Shown here piece by piece: positions 8,966 through 18,060 of a DNA stretch of 64,000 nt. How positions within the stretch are numbered: the first letter of the stretch is position 1; every line of letters begins with the position of its first letter. The position numbers and the translations under genes are program-made. The stretch covers positions 62,001-126,000 of the forward strand of contig JAZGFB010000053.1 in NCBI GenBank assembly GCA_036479015.1, written 5' to 3'. Under the pieces are notes generated by a model. The model was not told the DNA's origin, ran no database searches, and was given only the letters and a program-made list of their open reading frames with translations. The stretch is from NVTR01 sp036479015 (GTDB lineage Bacteria; Pseudomonadota; Alphaproteobacteria; Rhodobacterales; Rhodobacteraceae).

Positions 8966-9777
8966 TAAAGCCCACCCCCTGATATCAGTGGATCGGCCAG
9001 CAAATCACGGGTGGCCGTGGCCACGTCATCCTGACGCATCAGGCTTTCACCTATCAGAAACACCCGGGCCCCATAGCGCGCCAGATCGGCCAGATCGTCA
9101 GGGTTTGACAACCCGCTTTCTGAGACAAGGGTTTTTTCTGCCGGAGCAAGTTTGGACAGGTGGCGGGTTGTGTCTAAGCTCGTTTCAAAGGTTTTCAGGT
9201 TGCGATTGTTGATACCCAGCAATGGTGACCGCAGCGCGGCGGCGCGGGTCAGTTCATCTTCATCATGCACTTCCACCAGCACATCCATACCCCAATGGAT
9301 TGCGGCATCTTCCAGTTCCTGGGCCTGGCTGTCAGATACGGCTGCCATGATGATCAGAATGCAATCGGCACCCCAGGCGCGGGCCTGGGCAACCTGATAG
9401 GTGTCATACATAAAATCTTTGCGCAGAACCGGCAGGTTTGTGGCGGCGCGGGCAGCGATCAAAAATTCGGGTGCGCCCTGAAAGCTGGGCGTGTCCGTCA
9501 GCACAGACAGACAGGTAGCGCCGCCCTGCGTATAGGAAGCTGCCAACGTTTCGGGATCAAAATCGGCACGAATTAGCCCCTTGGAGGGGCTGGCCTTTTT
9601 GATTTCTGCGATCAGCCCATAACCGTTATGCGACGCGGATTGCAGGGCGGCGACAAAGCCACGCGGTGGATCAGCAGCCTTGGCTGCGGCGTCCATATCG
9701 CTTGGCGGTATCGCGGCCTTTGCGGCGGCGATTTCTGCCAGTTTATAGGCGTGAATCTTGTCAAGAATGGTTGTCAT
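8965..9777 (-). CDS. trpC: Indole-3-glycerol phosphate synthase
   Basis: TIM-barrel enzyme of tryptophan synthesis that cyclises CdRP to indole-3-glycerol phosphate. At 270 residues it is a stand-alone enzyme, not fused to TrpF. Signatures are IAEIKKASPSKGLIR (about residues 57-71), LRKDFMYDTYQV, INNRNLKTF and LVSESGLSNPDDL. It sits downstream of the yibQ-like gene on the same strand and overlaps moaC by one base. Its usual partners trpG and trpD are nearby but on the opposite strand, which separates it from them transcriptionally. Confidence 0.96.
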   Translation of the reverse strand: MTTILDKIHAYKLAEIAAAKAAIPPSDMDAAAKAADPPRGFVAALQSASHNGYGLIAEIKKASPSKGLIRADFDPETLAASYTQGGATCLSVLTDTPSFQGAPEFLIAARAATNLPVLRKDFMYDTYQVAQARAWGADCILIIMAAVSDSQAQELEDAAIHWGMDVLVEVHDEDELTRAAALRSPLLGINNRNLKTFETSLDTTRHLSKLAPAEKTLVSESGLSNPDDLADLARYGARVFLIGESLMRQDDVATATRDLLADPLISGGGL

Positions 9778-9846
9778 AGGCGTTGGATACCTGCTGTTGG
9801 GTGTGATGTGAAGTCATTGGCCGTGTCACGTGAACTGCGCAGGGTA

Positions 9847-11361
9847 TTATTGGGCTGCTTGCAACACTGCTGATAGCGGGGCCAGCGACAGGGTGCTGGC
9901 ACGGTTGCCCAGTACCCATTCAAGCAATGCGGCAATGGTTTCAGGCCGGTTATGACCGACCAGAACGACACCGTCGTTCTGACTGGCCCGAAACGCAGCC
10001 TGATCAAGGAAGCGCTTAATGGTTTTTCCGTCGCGGTTGTTTTCATCAAACACCCGGAACACCAGTGCTGCCGGGACACCTTCGCGTGCGGCGATCTGTG
10101 TCGCCGAATTAAACCCGCGTGAATAGCTAAGCATGCCGTGGCCACTTGCTGCCAAGGCTTGGGCAACCTGGGTTGAAACAGCACGGTTCGACTGAAATAC
10201 AGCCGTCGGTACATCCATGACAGCCACGGCCTGGGGCACCGCAGCAAGGTATGTCTGAAAGGCCACTTCAACATCCTTGGGGGTAGAGCCTTCCTGCAGG
10301 GGGGCCAGTAGGGCGATTTCACTGCCATTTTCGCGGTAAGCGGACATAACGGCAGTTGCATTATCTTTGCTGGCATCGACGGCATAGGTGACGGGGAAGG
10401 GCAGGGCCTCACCGGCTAATGTTACATTTGGGTCGTCGCCATCAACCAGTAAAACAATGGCCAATATCGGCCGTCCCTCGGGGTTTTCAAATTCAATCGC
10501 AAATTGCTCAATTGCGGGACCGGATGCTGCTATATTAGGGTCTTCGGCTGTTGCTGGCTCAGCATCAGTGTTCAAGGGGTCGGTTGTGGTCTCTGCGGTT
10601 GCGATCTCGGGTGCACGTTTGGTCCGGTCAATGACCACGCCCGAAGTGGTGTTGGGCGTGTTTTCCTGGGCCTGTGGCGTGCTTGGTTCAGCAACAACTG
10701 CGGGCTCCTTTACGACAGGTTCCGGGGTTCCTGGCAGTGGGGTTTCAACCACGATTGGCGCCGAAAAATCGCTTACAGATAAGGTTTCTTCTGTTTGGGA
10801 TGATGGTTCTACGGGGGTAATCGGTTCAGGTACAAGCGGGGCCGTAACGATTGGGGTGTCTGTGCTGTCCATAGTATTGGTTTCAGCGGTATCGGGCTGT
10901 TGCTCTGGGGGCTGGGTGACAACGGCAGGTGCAGCGTCAGCGGCAGGGGGCTGGGGCGCGATTGCGTCTGATGCGGATGCGGCCGGGGTGTCTTTGGCTG
11001 TTGTTACCAATGGTGCAGGTTCCTGGGGCGGGATGGACTGGTTGTCGGCAACAATTATTTGCTCAGGTATTTGGGCAGATGCGGTTCCGGCTTGGGGTGG
11101 GGTTTCCGTATTGCCAATAACGGGCACGATGCCCTGGCGGGATGGATCCGTTGATGGGGTGCTTTGGTTCGCTGGGGTTTGCGGTGATGTTTCAGCATCT
11201 GAGTCGGGGCTGACGGCAGTGTTTTGAGGTGCGGTCGTAGCAACTTGGCGTGGTGGTTGGGAAGAAATACCAACAACTTCGCCAATTTGTGACAGCAGCC
11301 ATAATGTCATAACTGAAAGGGCCGACCCCCAAAGAAGGCCCGATATTATCCCGCGTCCCAT
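9847..11361 (-). CDS. yibQ: YibQ-like divergent polysaccharide deacetylase family protein
   Basis: 504 residues. Residues 1-35 form one N-terminal membrane anchor (GLLWGSALSVMTLWLLSQIG). Residues about 36-290 are a long, low-complexity Pro/Thr/Ala/Glu-rich linker, and the folded C-terminal domain (about 290-504) reads as the divergent polysaccharide deacetylase family (formerly DUF610). Supporting segments are RPILAIVLLVDGDDPN, SEIALLAPLQ, VAVMDVPTAVF and GVVLVGHNRPETIAALLEW. The classical NodB metal triad is not obvious, as expected for this family. Function is not established; location suggests a periplasmic role near the wall. It lies between trpC and trpG, recalling the trpE-yibQ-trpGDC cluster of Rhodobacter. 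Confidence 0.8.
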   Translation of the reverse strand: MGRGIISGLLWGSALSVMTLWLLSQIGEVVGISSQPPRQVATTAPQNTAVSPDSDAETSPQTPANQSTPSTDPSRQGIVPVIGNTETPPQAGTASAQIPEQIIVADNQSIPPQEPAPLVTTAKDTPAASASDAIAPQPPAADAAPAVVTQPPEQQPDTAETNTMDSTDTPIVTAPLVPEPITPVEPSSQTEETLSVSDFSAPIVVETPLPGTPEPVVKEPAVVAEPSTPQAQENTPNTTSGVVIDRTKRAPEIATAETTTDPLNTDAEPATAEDPNIAASGPAIEQFAIEFENPEGRPILAIVLLVDGDDPNVTLAGEALPFPVTYAVDASKDNATAVMSAYRENGSEIALLAPLQEGSTPKDVEVAFQTYLAAVPQAVAVMDVPTAVFQSNRAVSTQVAQALAASGHGMLSYSRGFNSATQIAAREGVPAALVFRVFDENNRDGKTIKRFLDQAAFRASQNDGVVLVGHNRPETIAALLEWVLGNRASTLSLAPLSAVLQAAQ

Positions 11362-11480
11362 TGATGCCTCCGTTTAATGCCTGTTTTCATGCCGGTTGGT
11401 CTTGACCACCAGCCTTACCTTTGCGCAAGTATACCGTGACTGTTCCCGATGGGGCACCCCAATAAAAAGAGACGTGCGGT

Positions 11481-12062
11481 ATGTTGCTGCTGATCGACAA
11501 TTACGACAGTTTTACTTACAATCTTGTCCACTATCTGGGCGAGTTGGGGGCGGATGTACAGGTGCATCGCAATGATGCGATCGATGTGCAGACTGTAATG
11601 GCGTTAAAGCCGGATGCGATACTGCTTTCACCGGGCCCATGTGACCCGGATCAGGCTGGTATTTGCCTGCCTTTGGTGCAGGCCGCCGCCCAAACCCGTA
11701 CCCCTTTGATGGGCGTTTGTCTGGGGCATCAGACCATTGGCCAGGCCTTTGGAGGTAAAATTGTACGCTGCCATGAAATTGTACATGGCAAGATGGGCCA
11801 GATTGACCATGATAACACTGGCCTGTTTGCCGATATTGTGTCGCCTTTTCAAGCGACGCGCTATCATTCACTGGTGGTGGACCCGGACACATTGCCCGCA
11901 TGTCTGAACGTGACGGCACGGCTGGAAGACGGCACCATTATGGGGCTGGCGCACCGCGAGCTGCCGATCCACGGGGTGCAGTTTCACCCGGAATCGATTG
12001 CGTCGGAACATGGCCATAAACTGCTAAAGAATTTTCTGGACATGGTGGGTGTTTCCCCATGA
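11481..12062 (+). CDS. trpG: Anthranilate synthase glutamine amidotransferase component
   Basis: Supplies ammonia from glutamine to TrpE. The 193 residues are a class I amidotransferase: DNYDSFTYNLVHYLGELG at the N-terminus, the oxyanion segment LSPGPCDPD, the nucleophile in GVCLGHQTIGQAFGG (about Cys80) and the His-Glu pair in VQFHPESI. It overlaps trpD by four bases (ATGA), so the two are coupled. The region upstream separates it from the divergent yibQ-like gene. I found no Trp-rich leader peptide there, so attenuation is not supported. Confidence 0.96.
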   Translation: MLLLIDNYDSFTYNLVHYLGELGADVQVHRNDAIDVQTVMALKPDAILLSPGPCDPDQAGICLPLVQAAAQTRTPLMGVCLGHQTIGQAFGGKIVRCHEIVHGKMGQIDHDNTGLFADIVSPFQATRYHSLVVDPDTLPACLNVTARLEDGTIMGLAHRELPIHGVQFHPESIASEHGHKLLKNFLDMVGVSP

Positions 12063-13072
12063 GCGAGCGTCTGAAACCACTGATAGCCGCCGCTGCTGAT
12101 GGGCCGTTATCCAGCGACCAGGCCCGGCAGGCATTTGCGATTTTGTTTGAAGGCGACGCCACCCCAAGCCAGATCGGCGGATTTCTTATGGCCCTGCGCA
12201 CCCGGGGTGAAACGGTGACCGAATATGCGGCTGCTGCAAGCGTCATGCGGGCAAAATGTGTGCCGGTTGTCGCCCCTGCGGGGGCAATTGATATTGTTGG
12301 CACCGGTGGTACTGGCAAACCAACGTTGAACATTTCCACCGCCACGGCGCTGACGGTTGCGGGCGCTGGTGTGGTGGTGGCCAAGCATGGCAACCGCAAG
12401 CTGTCGTCAAATTCAGGCGCGGCGGACGCCTTGGGCATGAACGGTGTCGAGGTGATGGTGGGGGCCAAGGTGGCCGAGCGCGCATTGGCCGAGGCCGGCA
12501 TCGCCTTTATGATGGCCCCGATGCACCACCCGGCGATCAAACATGTGATGCCCACAAGAATTGAACTGGGCACCCGCACGATATTTAACATTCTGGGCCC
12601 GCTGTCTAACCCAGCAGGTGTGAAACGCCAACTGACCGGCACATTTTCACGCGACCTGATCCGTCCGATGGCCGAGACATTACTGGAACTGGGCAGTGAT
12701 CTGGCCTGGTTGGTGCATGGTTCGGACGGCACTGATGAGCTGACCATCACCGGGGTTAGCTGGGTGGCGGTGTTGCAAGATGGTGCTGTCAGCGAACGCG
12801 AAGTGCATCCGGAAGACGCCGGTTTACCAGTGCACAGCTTTGCCGATATCACCGGTGGCACGCCGAAAGAAAACGGCCGCGCATTGGCGGCTGTGTTGGC
12901 GGGTGAAAAGAATGCCTACCGGGATGCGGTTTTGCTAAACGCGGCTGCGGCCCTGATGATTGCCGGTAAAACATCAACGCTGGCGGAAGGTGTGGCGATT
13001 GCTGCAGAAAGCATTGATAGCGGCAAGGCTTTGGGAAAACTGAAAAAACTGGCGCAGATCAGCCAAAGTTAG
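12059..13072 (+). CDS. trpD: Anthranilate phosphoribosyltransferase
   Basis: Joins anthranilate and PRPP in the second committed step of tryptophan synthesis. The 337 residues carry the PRPP-binding glycine loop in IVGTGGTGKPTLNISTATA (near residue 80), KHGNRKLSSNSGAAD, MAPMHHPAIKHV and the conserved LGPLSNPA. It is not fused to trpG. Translation is coupled to trpG by ATGA. Its stop codon overlaps the convergent stop codon of trpE, leaving no room for a terminator between them. Confidence 0.96.
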   Translation: MSERLKPLIAAAADGPLSSDQARQAFAILFEGDATPSQIGGFLMALRTRGETVTEYAAAASVMRAKCVPVVAPAGAIDIVGTGGTGKPTLNISTATALTVAGAGVVVAKHGNRKLSSNSGAADALGMNGVEVMVGAKVAERALAEAGIAFMMAPMHHPAIKHVMPTRIELGTRTIFNILGPLSNPAGVKRQLTGTFSRDLIRPMAETLLELGSDLAWLVHGSDGTDELTITGVSWVAVLQDGAVSEREVHPEDAGLPVHSFADITGGTPKENGRALAAVLAGEKNAYRDAVLLNAAAALMIAGKTSTLAEGVAIAAESIDSGKALGKLKKLAQISQS

Positions 13073-14580
13073 TTAGAGTTACCACCTGTGAACATGCCAG
13101 CGTCAGCTGCGGCCCGCCGGATGGCGCGGGATTTATGTTCGGTCTCTTCAAATTCGGCCTCGGGGTCGCTGTCATAGACCACGCCGCCCCCGGCCTGAAT
13201 GTAAAGTTTCTGGTCTTTCAAAACGGCCGTGCGCAGGGCGATGCACATGTCCATATCACCGTTTGAAGCAAAATATCCAACGCCGCCGCCGTAAACGCCG
13301 CGCTTTTCAGGCTCAAGCTCGTCAATTATTTCCATGGCCCGCACCTTGGGCGCACCCGACACCGTTCCAGCGGGCATGCCAGCAAGCAGGGCTGACAATG
13401 CGTCATGGTCATCCGACAGTTCGCCGACCACGTTTGACACGATGTGCATGACGTGGCTGTAGCGTTCGATGATAAATTGCTCAGTCGGATGAACGGTGCC
13501 GACCTTTGACACCCGGCCCGCATCATTGCGCCCCAGATCCAGCAGCATCAGGTGTTCAGCGCACTCCTTGGCATCGGCCAGCAGGCTGGCCTCATTTGCG
13601 TTGTCTTCGTCAGGTGTGGCACCACGCGGCCGGGTGCCAGCAATGGGGCGCACGGTGACCTGACCGTCAAACACCCGCACCAGAATTTCCGGGCTGGCGC
13701 CAATGACCTGAAAGTCGCCGTAGTTAAAGTAGAACATGAACGGCGACGGGTTCGTACGGCGCAGCGAACGATACAGCGCGAACGGTGGCAGGGTGAAATC
13801 CTGGGTCCAACGCTGTGAGGGCACCACCTGAAAAATATCACCGGCGCGGATGTAGTCTTTGGCTTTTTCCACCGCAGCCAAATAGTCCTGCTTGGCAAAG
13901 TTTGATTTTGGCGGGGTTTCGGACTGGGCGGTGCCCAACCCGTGATCGGTGTCTTTTGGCTGGCGCTCAAGATCGCGCACCGCGTCCATGACCCGTTCGG
14001 CGGCCTGCGCGTAAGCGGCGCGCGCCGACAGGCCAGAACCAACCCAGGCCGGGGACACCACAATGACGTCACCTTTGACGCCATCAAGTACGGCAACCAC
14101 CGATGGGCGTTGTAATACTGCATCTGGCAGGCCAAGCGGGTCGGGGTTCACGTTGGGCAGATTTTCCACCAGGCGGATCATGTCATAGCCCAGATAGCCA
14201 AACAGGCCAGCCGCGGCGGCAGGCAGGTCAGCGGGCAGGGTGATGTGGCTTTCGGCGATCAGCGCGCGCAGGGTTTCCAGCGGCGCGCCCCGCAGATCGT
14301 CAAAGCTGGTGTCATCAAAACGGGCATTGCGGTTGATCTGTGATTCTGTGCCATTACAGCGCCAGATCAGATCTGGCTTCATGCCGATGATGGAATAGCG
14401 GCCCCGTACTTCGCCGCCGGTGACGCTTTCAAGGATAAAGCTGTTGGTGCTGGCCCCGGCCAGCTTAAGCATCAGGGAAACAGGCGTATCCAGATCAGCC
14501 GCAAGCCGGGTAAAAACCACCTGGTTTTCGCCCTGTTCATAGCCGCGCGCGAAGCTTTCAAAATCAGTTGTGATCGCCAC
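13069..14580 (-). CDS. trpE: Anthranilate synthase component I
   Basis: Makes anthranilate from chorismate using ammonia from TrpG. I place the start at the GTG at 14580, giving a 503-residue protein beginning MAITTDFESF, the usual roseobacter N-terminus. An ATG at 14640 would add 20 unconserved residues inside ppiD. The chorismate-binding domain shows RPIAGTRPRGAT, DLGRNDAGRV and GAPKVRAMEIIDELEP. The start overlaps the end of ppiD by 17 bases, so it is probably coupled to that gene. It is not fused to TrpG, and it is on the strand opposite to trpG-trpD. Confidence 0.93.
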   Translation of the reverse strand: MAITTDFESFARGYEQGENQVVFTRLAADLDTPVSLMLKLAGASTNSFILESVTGGEVRGRYSIIGMKPDLIWRCNGTESQINRNARFDDTSFDDLRGAPLETLRALIAESHITLPADLPAAAAGLFGYLGYDMIRLVENLPNVNPDPLGLPDAVLQRPSVVAVLDGVKGDVIVVSPAWVGSGLSARAAYAQAAERVMDAVRDLERQPKDTDHGLGTAQSETPPKSNFAKQDYLAAVEKAKDYIRAGDIFQVVPSQRWTQDFTLPPFALYRSLRRTNPSPFMFYFNYGDFQVIGASPEILVRVFDGQVTVRPIAGTRPRGATPDEDNANEASLLADAKECAEHLMLLDLGRNDAGRVSKVGTVHPTEQFIIERYSHVMHIVSNVVGELSDDHDALSALLAGMPAGTVSGAPKVRAMEIIDELEPEKRGVYGGGVGYFASNGDMDMCIALRTAVLKDQKLYIQAGGGVVYDSDPEAEFEETEHKSRAIRRAAADAGMFTGGNSN

Positions 14581-16471
14581 CGCTGCCACCTTGCATTTGG
14601 GCCGGTATCGCACTGCCGCCTGTGCCTGGGAATCGGGCATGAACAGCGTTAATAGCTGTTTGGTTTAGCGAAATTCCGGCCTTATTTTGCAAGGCGCGCA
14701 CGAATAACTCTAACGCGTCCTGACCAATGGTTTGGCCGGTTTCGGTATCGATAGCAGTGCCCAGGTCTACCAAGTCACTGTCATTTGGATCAGCATCAGC
14801 AATTACGTTTAGCTGCATTATGAACACGCGGCCTGCACCGGTGACGGAAGTTGCAGCACCCTGTTCCAGCTTGAATACTGAGCTTAGAAAAGTTTCAGGC
14901 TTTCCCAGGAAAACCCCATCGCGTTTGATGTGGGTTTCAACCGTTGTCGGATGGCCAAGGCTGGACAATGTGGCACCACCGCTGAGGCTGGCCAGCAATA
15001 CGGCTGAATCCGCTTCAAGTGCCTGTGTCAGGGCGTCGGCGGCCTGATCGGTTGCCACTTGGTCACGGACATTTTCATAGCTGTCAGGGTGGGCGGCAAT
15101 CTCGGCGTCCAGGCGCAGTGCAAAGATGCCACCGTCTTCCAGGATCTCAATGGATGGGAAATCAGCATTTGTGACTGCGTTTGCGGTGATGCTGAAACCG
15201 GAATAGGCGGCGATGCCATCGGTATTGACTGCGCTCCAATCGATGGTTCCCAGTACCATGTCGGTTTCATTTGCCAGCTCTTCCAGCGTTGCGCCCCCGG
15301 CCAGCAGATCGTCAAATTCGGCAATCTGGTCTGATACCAGGCGGCGGGCATTATCGGCGGCCTCTTCTTCCAATAGGGCCGCGCGGGCGTGCTCAAATGG
15401 GATGGACTGGGCGGCAAGAATGGCATTCACGCGAAAAATAGCTGGGCCAAGGTCGGTATCCACCGGCGCAGAAATGCCCGGCTCGGTAAGGGAAAACACT
15501 GCATCCCCTGCGGCACCAAGTGAGGCTCGGGTGACATCGCCCAGATCTATATCTGCCAGATTAAGGCCGCGTTCTCCAACGACCGCATCAAAACTGGTTT
15601 CAGCCGTTGAAATGCGGGTGGCCGCGGCTTCGGCGTTAGCCATGCTGGAAAATATCAGGCGTTCAATGATCCGCCGCTCGGGGGTGTTATACTCAGCAGA
15701 CCGGCTGTCATAAATCGCCTGAAGCGCGGCCTCATCGATGTTAATCTGATCAATCACACTTTCGGGTGACAGCCAGACATAGGTGATGCTTTTGGATGCC
15801 GGTACGGTGTAATCGTCGCCGTGGCTATCAAAATGGGCCTGCAAGTCAGCCTCGGTAGGGGTTGGCAGTGGCGAATTCAGGCTTTTGGCATCAAGTTCCA
15901 GCCACGAAAAGCTGCGCAATTCACCCAAAAAGCCCAAAATGACATCGCTATAGGTCCCTGATGCTGTAATTCCAGATATTACGGCGCTTTGCAAAATGGT
16001 ACCCGCGGTTCGGTTGCGGATGCTTGCCTCATATTCCTGGGCCGTCAGATTGTTGCGTTCAAGTGTAAATTCATAGGCATCGCGGTCAAAATCACCGCTG
16101 ATCCCGCGAAAACCCTGGGTAGACAGCAGTTGGCGCTGAACCTCTGCATCCCCCACTGACAGGCCAATGCGGTTGGTTTCATTTTCCAGGGCGGCCTGCG
16201 AAATAAGACGCTGTATTACCTGGGCATCAACGCCAAACTGGCGGGCCTGTTCAAGTGAAAACTGTTGGCCAAAACGCTGCTGCAGGTTCCGCAACTCTTC
16301 GTCCAGAGCGCGGGCATATTGATCAACGCTGATTTCCACAGTGCCAACTTCGCCAATGGTTCGGATGCGACCGCCAAAATTGGTGACGCCGAAACCGGCA
16401 AGCCCTACCATCAGCATCACCAGCATGATGCCCACTAAAAACTTGGAAATTTGGCCTTTTTTGCGTGCCAT
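14564..16471 (-). CDS. ppiD: PpiD-like SurA-N domain periplasmic chaperone / peptidyl-prolyl isomerase
   Basis: 635 residues with one N-terminal transmembrane helix (about 10-30, FLVGIMLVMLMVGLAGFG) and a large periplasmic part, the layout of PpiD. Residues about 35-165 form a SurA-N-like helical chaperone region and a parvulin-like domain lies near 225-370, with a C-terminal chaperone-like segment. PpiD assists folding of proteins leaving the Sec channel. The ending GSGGDHN overlaps the trpE start. Parvulin domains of such proteins are often catalytically inactive and I cannot judge activity here. Confidence 0.85.
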   Translation of the reverse strand: MARKKGQISKFLVGIMLVMLMVGLAGFGVTNFGGRIRTIGEVGTVEISVDQYARALDEELRNLQQRFGQQFSLEQARQFGVDAQVIQRLISQAALENETNRIGLSVGDAEVQRQLLSTQGFRGISGDFDRDAYEFTLERNNLTAQEYEASIRNRTAGTILQSAVISGITASGTYSDVILGFLGELRSFSWLELDAKSLNSPLPTPTEADLQAHFDSHGDDYTVPASKSITYVWLSPESVIDQINIDEAALQAIYDSRSAEYNTPERRIIERLIFSSMANAEAAATRISTAETSFDAVVGERGLNLADIDLGDVTRASLGAAGDAVFSLTEPGISAPVDTDLGPAIFRVNAILAAQSIPFEHARAALLEEEAADNARRLVSDQIAEFDDLLAGGATLEELANETDMVLGTIDWSAVNTDGIAAYSGFSITANAVTNADFPSIEILEDGGIFALRLDAEIAAHPDSYENVRDQVATDQAADALTQALEADSAVLLASLSGGATLSSLGHPTTVETHIKRDGVFLGKPETFLSSVFKLEQGAATSVTGAGRVFIMQLNVIADADPNDSDLVDLGTAIDTETGQTIGQDALELFVRALQNKAGISLNQTAINAVHARFPGTGGSAIPAQMQGGSGGDHN

Positions 16472-16614
16472 TGTTGCGCTGCCCTATCTGAATATTTTTC
16501 GCCTGCGAATGTCTACGCGGCTTTTGGGTGGGGGGGCAAGGTCAGAGCGACAGGTTTTCGGGCCGTGTGAACAAAGTTTGAATGCCCCTGTTAATAGTCG
16601 TGACTTTGCCCCGC

Positions 16615-17118
16615 CTAATCCTTGCCCCGGTAGGGCTCGACATATTGCAGCGCCATATCCCAGGGGAAAAATATCCAGGTGTCCTGGCTGACCTCGGTGA
16701 TAAAGGTTTCCACCATCGGGCGGCCCTGTGGTTTGGCGTAAACTGTGGCGATATGTGCCTTTGGCATGACGGCTTTTACCGCCTCTAAGGTGCGGCCGGT
16801 ATCGACCAGATCGTCAATAACAAGCACGCCAGTGCCATCGCCAATCACATCCATATCGGGGGATTTAATGACTTTGGGTGCCGACTGGGACTGGTGTTGA
16901 TAGGATTTTACGCTGATGGTGTCGACCATGCGGATGTCAAGTTCACGGGCCACGATCATGGCCGGGGCCATGCCGCCCCGGGTGATGGCGACTATGGCTT
17001 TCCAAGCGCCATTGTCGGGGCCTTTCCCATCTAACCGCCAAGCCAATGCTCGGCTGTCGCGGTGAAGCTGGTCCCAGCTGACATGGAAACCTTTTTCGTG
17101 TGGCAGGCGATCGTTCAT
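16615..17118 (-). CDS. gpt: Xanthine (xanthine-guanine) phosphoribosyltransferase
   Basis: Purine salvage enzyme converting xanthine or guanine plus PRPP to the monophosphate. The 167-residue protein has the PRPP signature VLVIDDLVDTGRTLEAV (about residues 98-114), AITRGGMAPAMIVARELDIR before it, and the closing TWIFFPWDMALQYVEPY typical of Gpt rather than of Hpt. The ATG overlaps the fabI stop codon by one base (TAATG), so it is translationally coupled to fabI. The exact base preference cannot be read from the sequence. Confidence 0.93.
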   Translation of the reverse strand: MNDRLPHEKGFHVSWDQLHRDSRALAWRLDGKGPDNGAWKAIVAITRGGMAPAMIVARELDIRMVDTISVKSYQHQSQSAPKVIKSPDMDVIGDGTGVLVIDDLVDTGRTLEAVKAVMPKAHIATVYAKPQGRPMVETFITEVSQDTWIFFPWDMALQYVEPYRGKD

Positions 17119-17930
17119 TAGCTTTTTCCTGTTGTGATGTCGGGGGCATCGACGGCCTTCATACCGACAACGTGGTAGCCTGCGTCAACATGGTGCACTT
17201 CGCCGGTAACGCCTGAACTAAGGTCAGACAACAGATACAGCGCCGATTTGCCCACATCATCTATGGTAACGGTGCGACGCAGGGGTGAGTTATATTCGTT
17301 CCATTTCAGGATATAGCGAAAGTCACCGATGCCAGATGCGGCCAGTGTCTTGATCGGCCCGGCGGAAATCGCATTACAGCGAATACCATCTTTGCCCAGG
17401 TCTTCGGCGATGTATCGCACGCTGGCCTCAAGTGCTGCCTTGGCCAGCCCCATGACGTTATAGTGCGGCATGATTTTTTCAGCACCGTAATATGTCATGG
17501 TTATGAGTGAGCCACCTTCGTTCATCATCGCGGCGGCCCGTTTGCAGACTGCGGTGAATGAATAGACTGAAATATCCATGGTCATGTTAAAGTTTTCGCG
17601 TGTGGTATCAACATAGCGGCCGCGCAGTTGTTCTTTGTCGGAGAATCCAATGGCATGAACCACGAAATCCAGTTTGCCCCATTTCTTTTCCAGTTCGGCG
17701 AACAGGGCGTCCACGGATGCTTCATCAGATACATCGCATGCGATAACCATGTCGGAACCGGTTTCTGCAGCCAGCGGCATGACGCGTTTTTTCAATTGTT
17801 CGCCCTGGTATGAATAGGCCAGTTCAGCGCCGGCATCTGCCAGTGCGCGGGCGATGCCCCAGGCAATTGACTTGTTGTTTGCCAGCCCCATGATAAGACC
17901 GCGTTTGCCCGCCATTAGTGTTGATGTCAT
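17118..17930 (-). CDS. fabI: Enoyl-[acyl-carrier-protein] reductase (NADH), FabI type
   Basis: Last reduction of each fatty-acid elongation round and the classical triclosan target. I use the ATG at 17930 (MTSTLMAGKRGLIMGLANNK) with GAGGG just upstream, in place of an ATG 60 bases earlier that adds an unconserved arm; this gives 270 residues. The SDR fold shows GLANNKSIAWGIA for NADH binding and the FabI-type catalytic Tyr157-x6-Lys164 in YNVMGLAK. It is divergent from pdxH and coupled to gpt through TAATG. Confidence 0.95.
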   Translation of the reverse strand: MTSTLMAGKRGLIMGLANNKSIAWGIARALADAGAELAYSYQGEQLKKRVMPLAAETGSDMVIACDVSDEASVDALFAELEKKWGKLDFVVHAIGFSDKEQLRGRYVDTTRENFNMTMDISVYSFTAVCKRAAAMMNEGGSLITMTYYGAEKIMPHYNVMGLAKAALEASVRYIAEDLGKDGIRCNAISAGPIKTLAASGIGDFRYILKWNEYNSPLRRTVTIDDVGKSALYLLSDLSSGVTGEVHHVDAGYHVVGMKAVDAPDITTGKS

Positions 17931-18060
17931 TGTACCCTCATTGCCCGCTTTGTTTCGTAGTCGTTTAGGCCAAAGCGACGTGGTCATCAAGATAAAGGCG
18001 GACGCTTCAGGGTTGAAAAATATCGAATAAATTGCTAATATTAACTATTAGGAGACAAAA

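Noticed and set aside
10388..11227. 279-codon plus-strand frame opposite the yibQ-like gene
   Set aside because: Low-complexity Ser/Gly/Val translation that mirrors the Pro/Thr-rich linker codons; shadow frame.
11938..12861. 307-codon minus-strand frame opposite trpD
   Set aside because: Antisense of a well-supported gene, with a Ser/Pro/Ala-rich translation typical of shadow frames.
14581..14640. Longer trpE start at the ATG at 14640
   Set aside because: It adds 20 residues inside the ppiD coding region that do not fit the family N-terminus; the GTG at 14580 fits.
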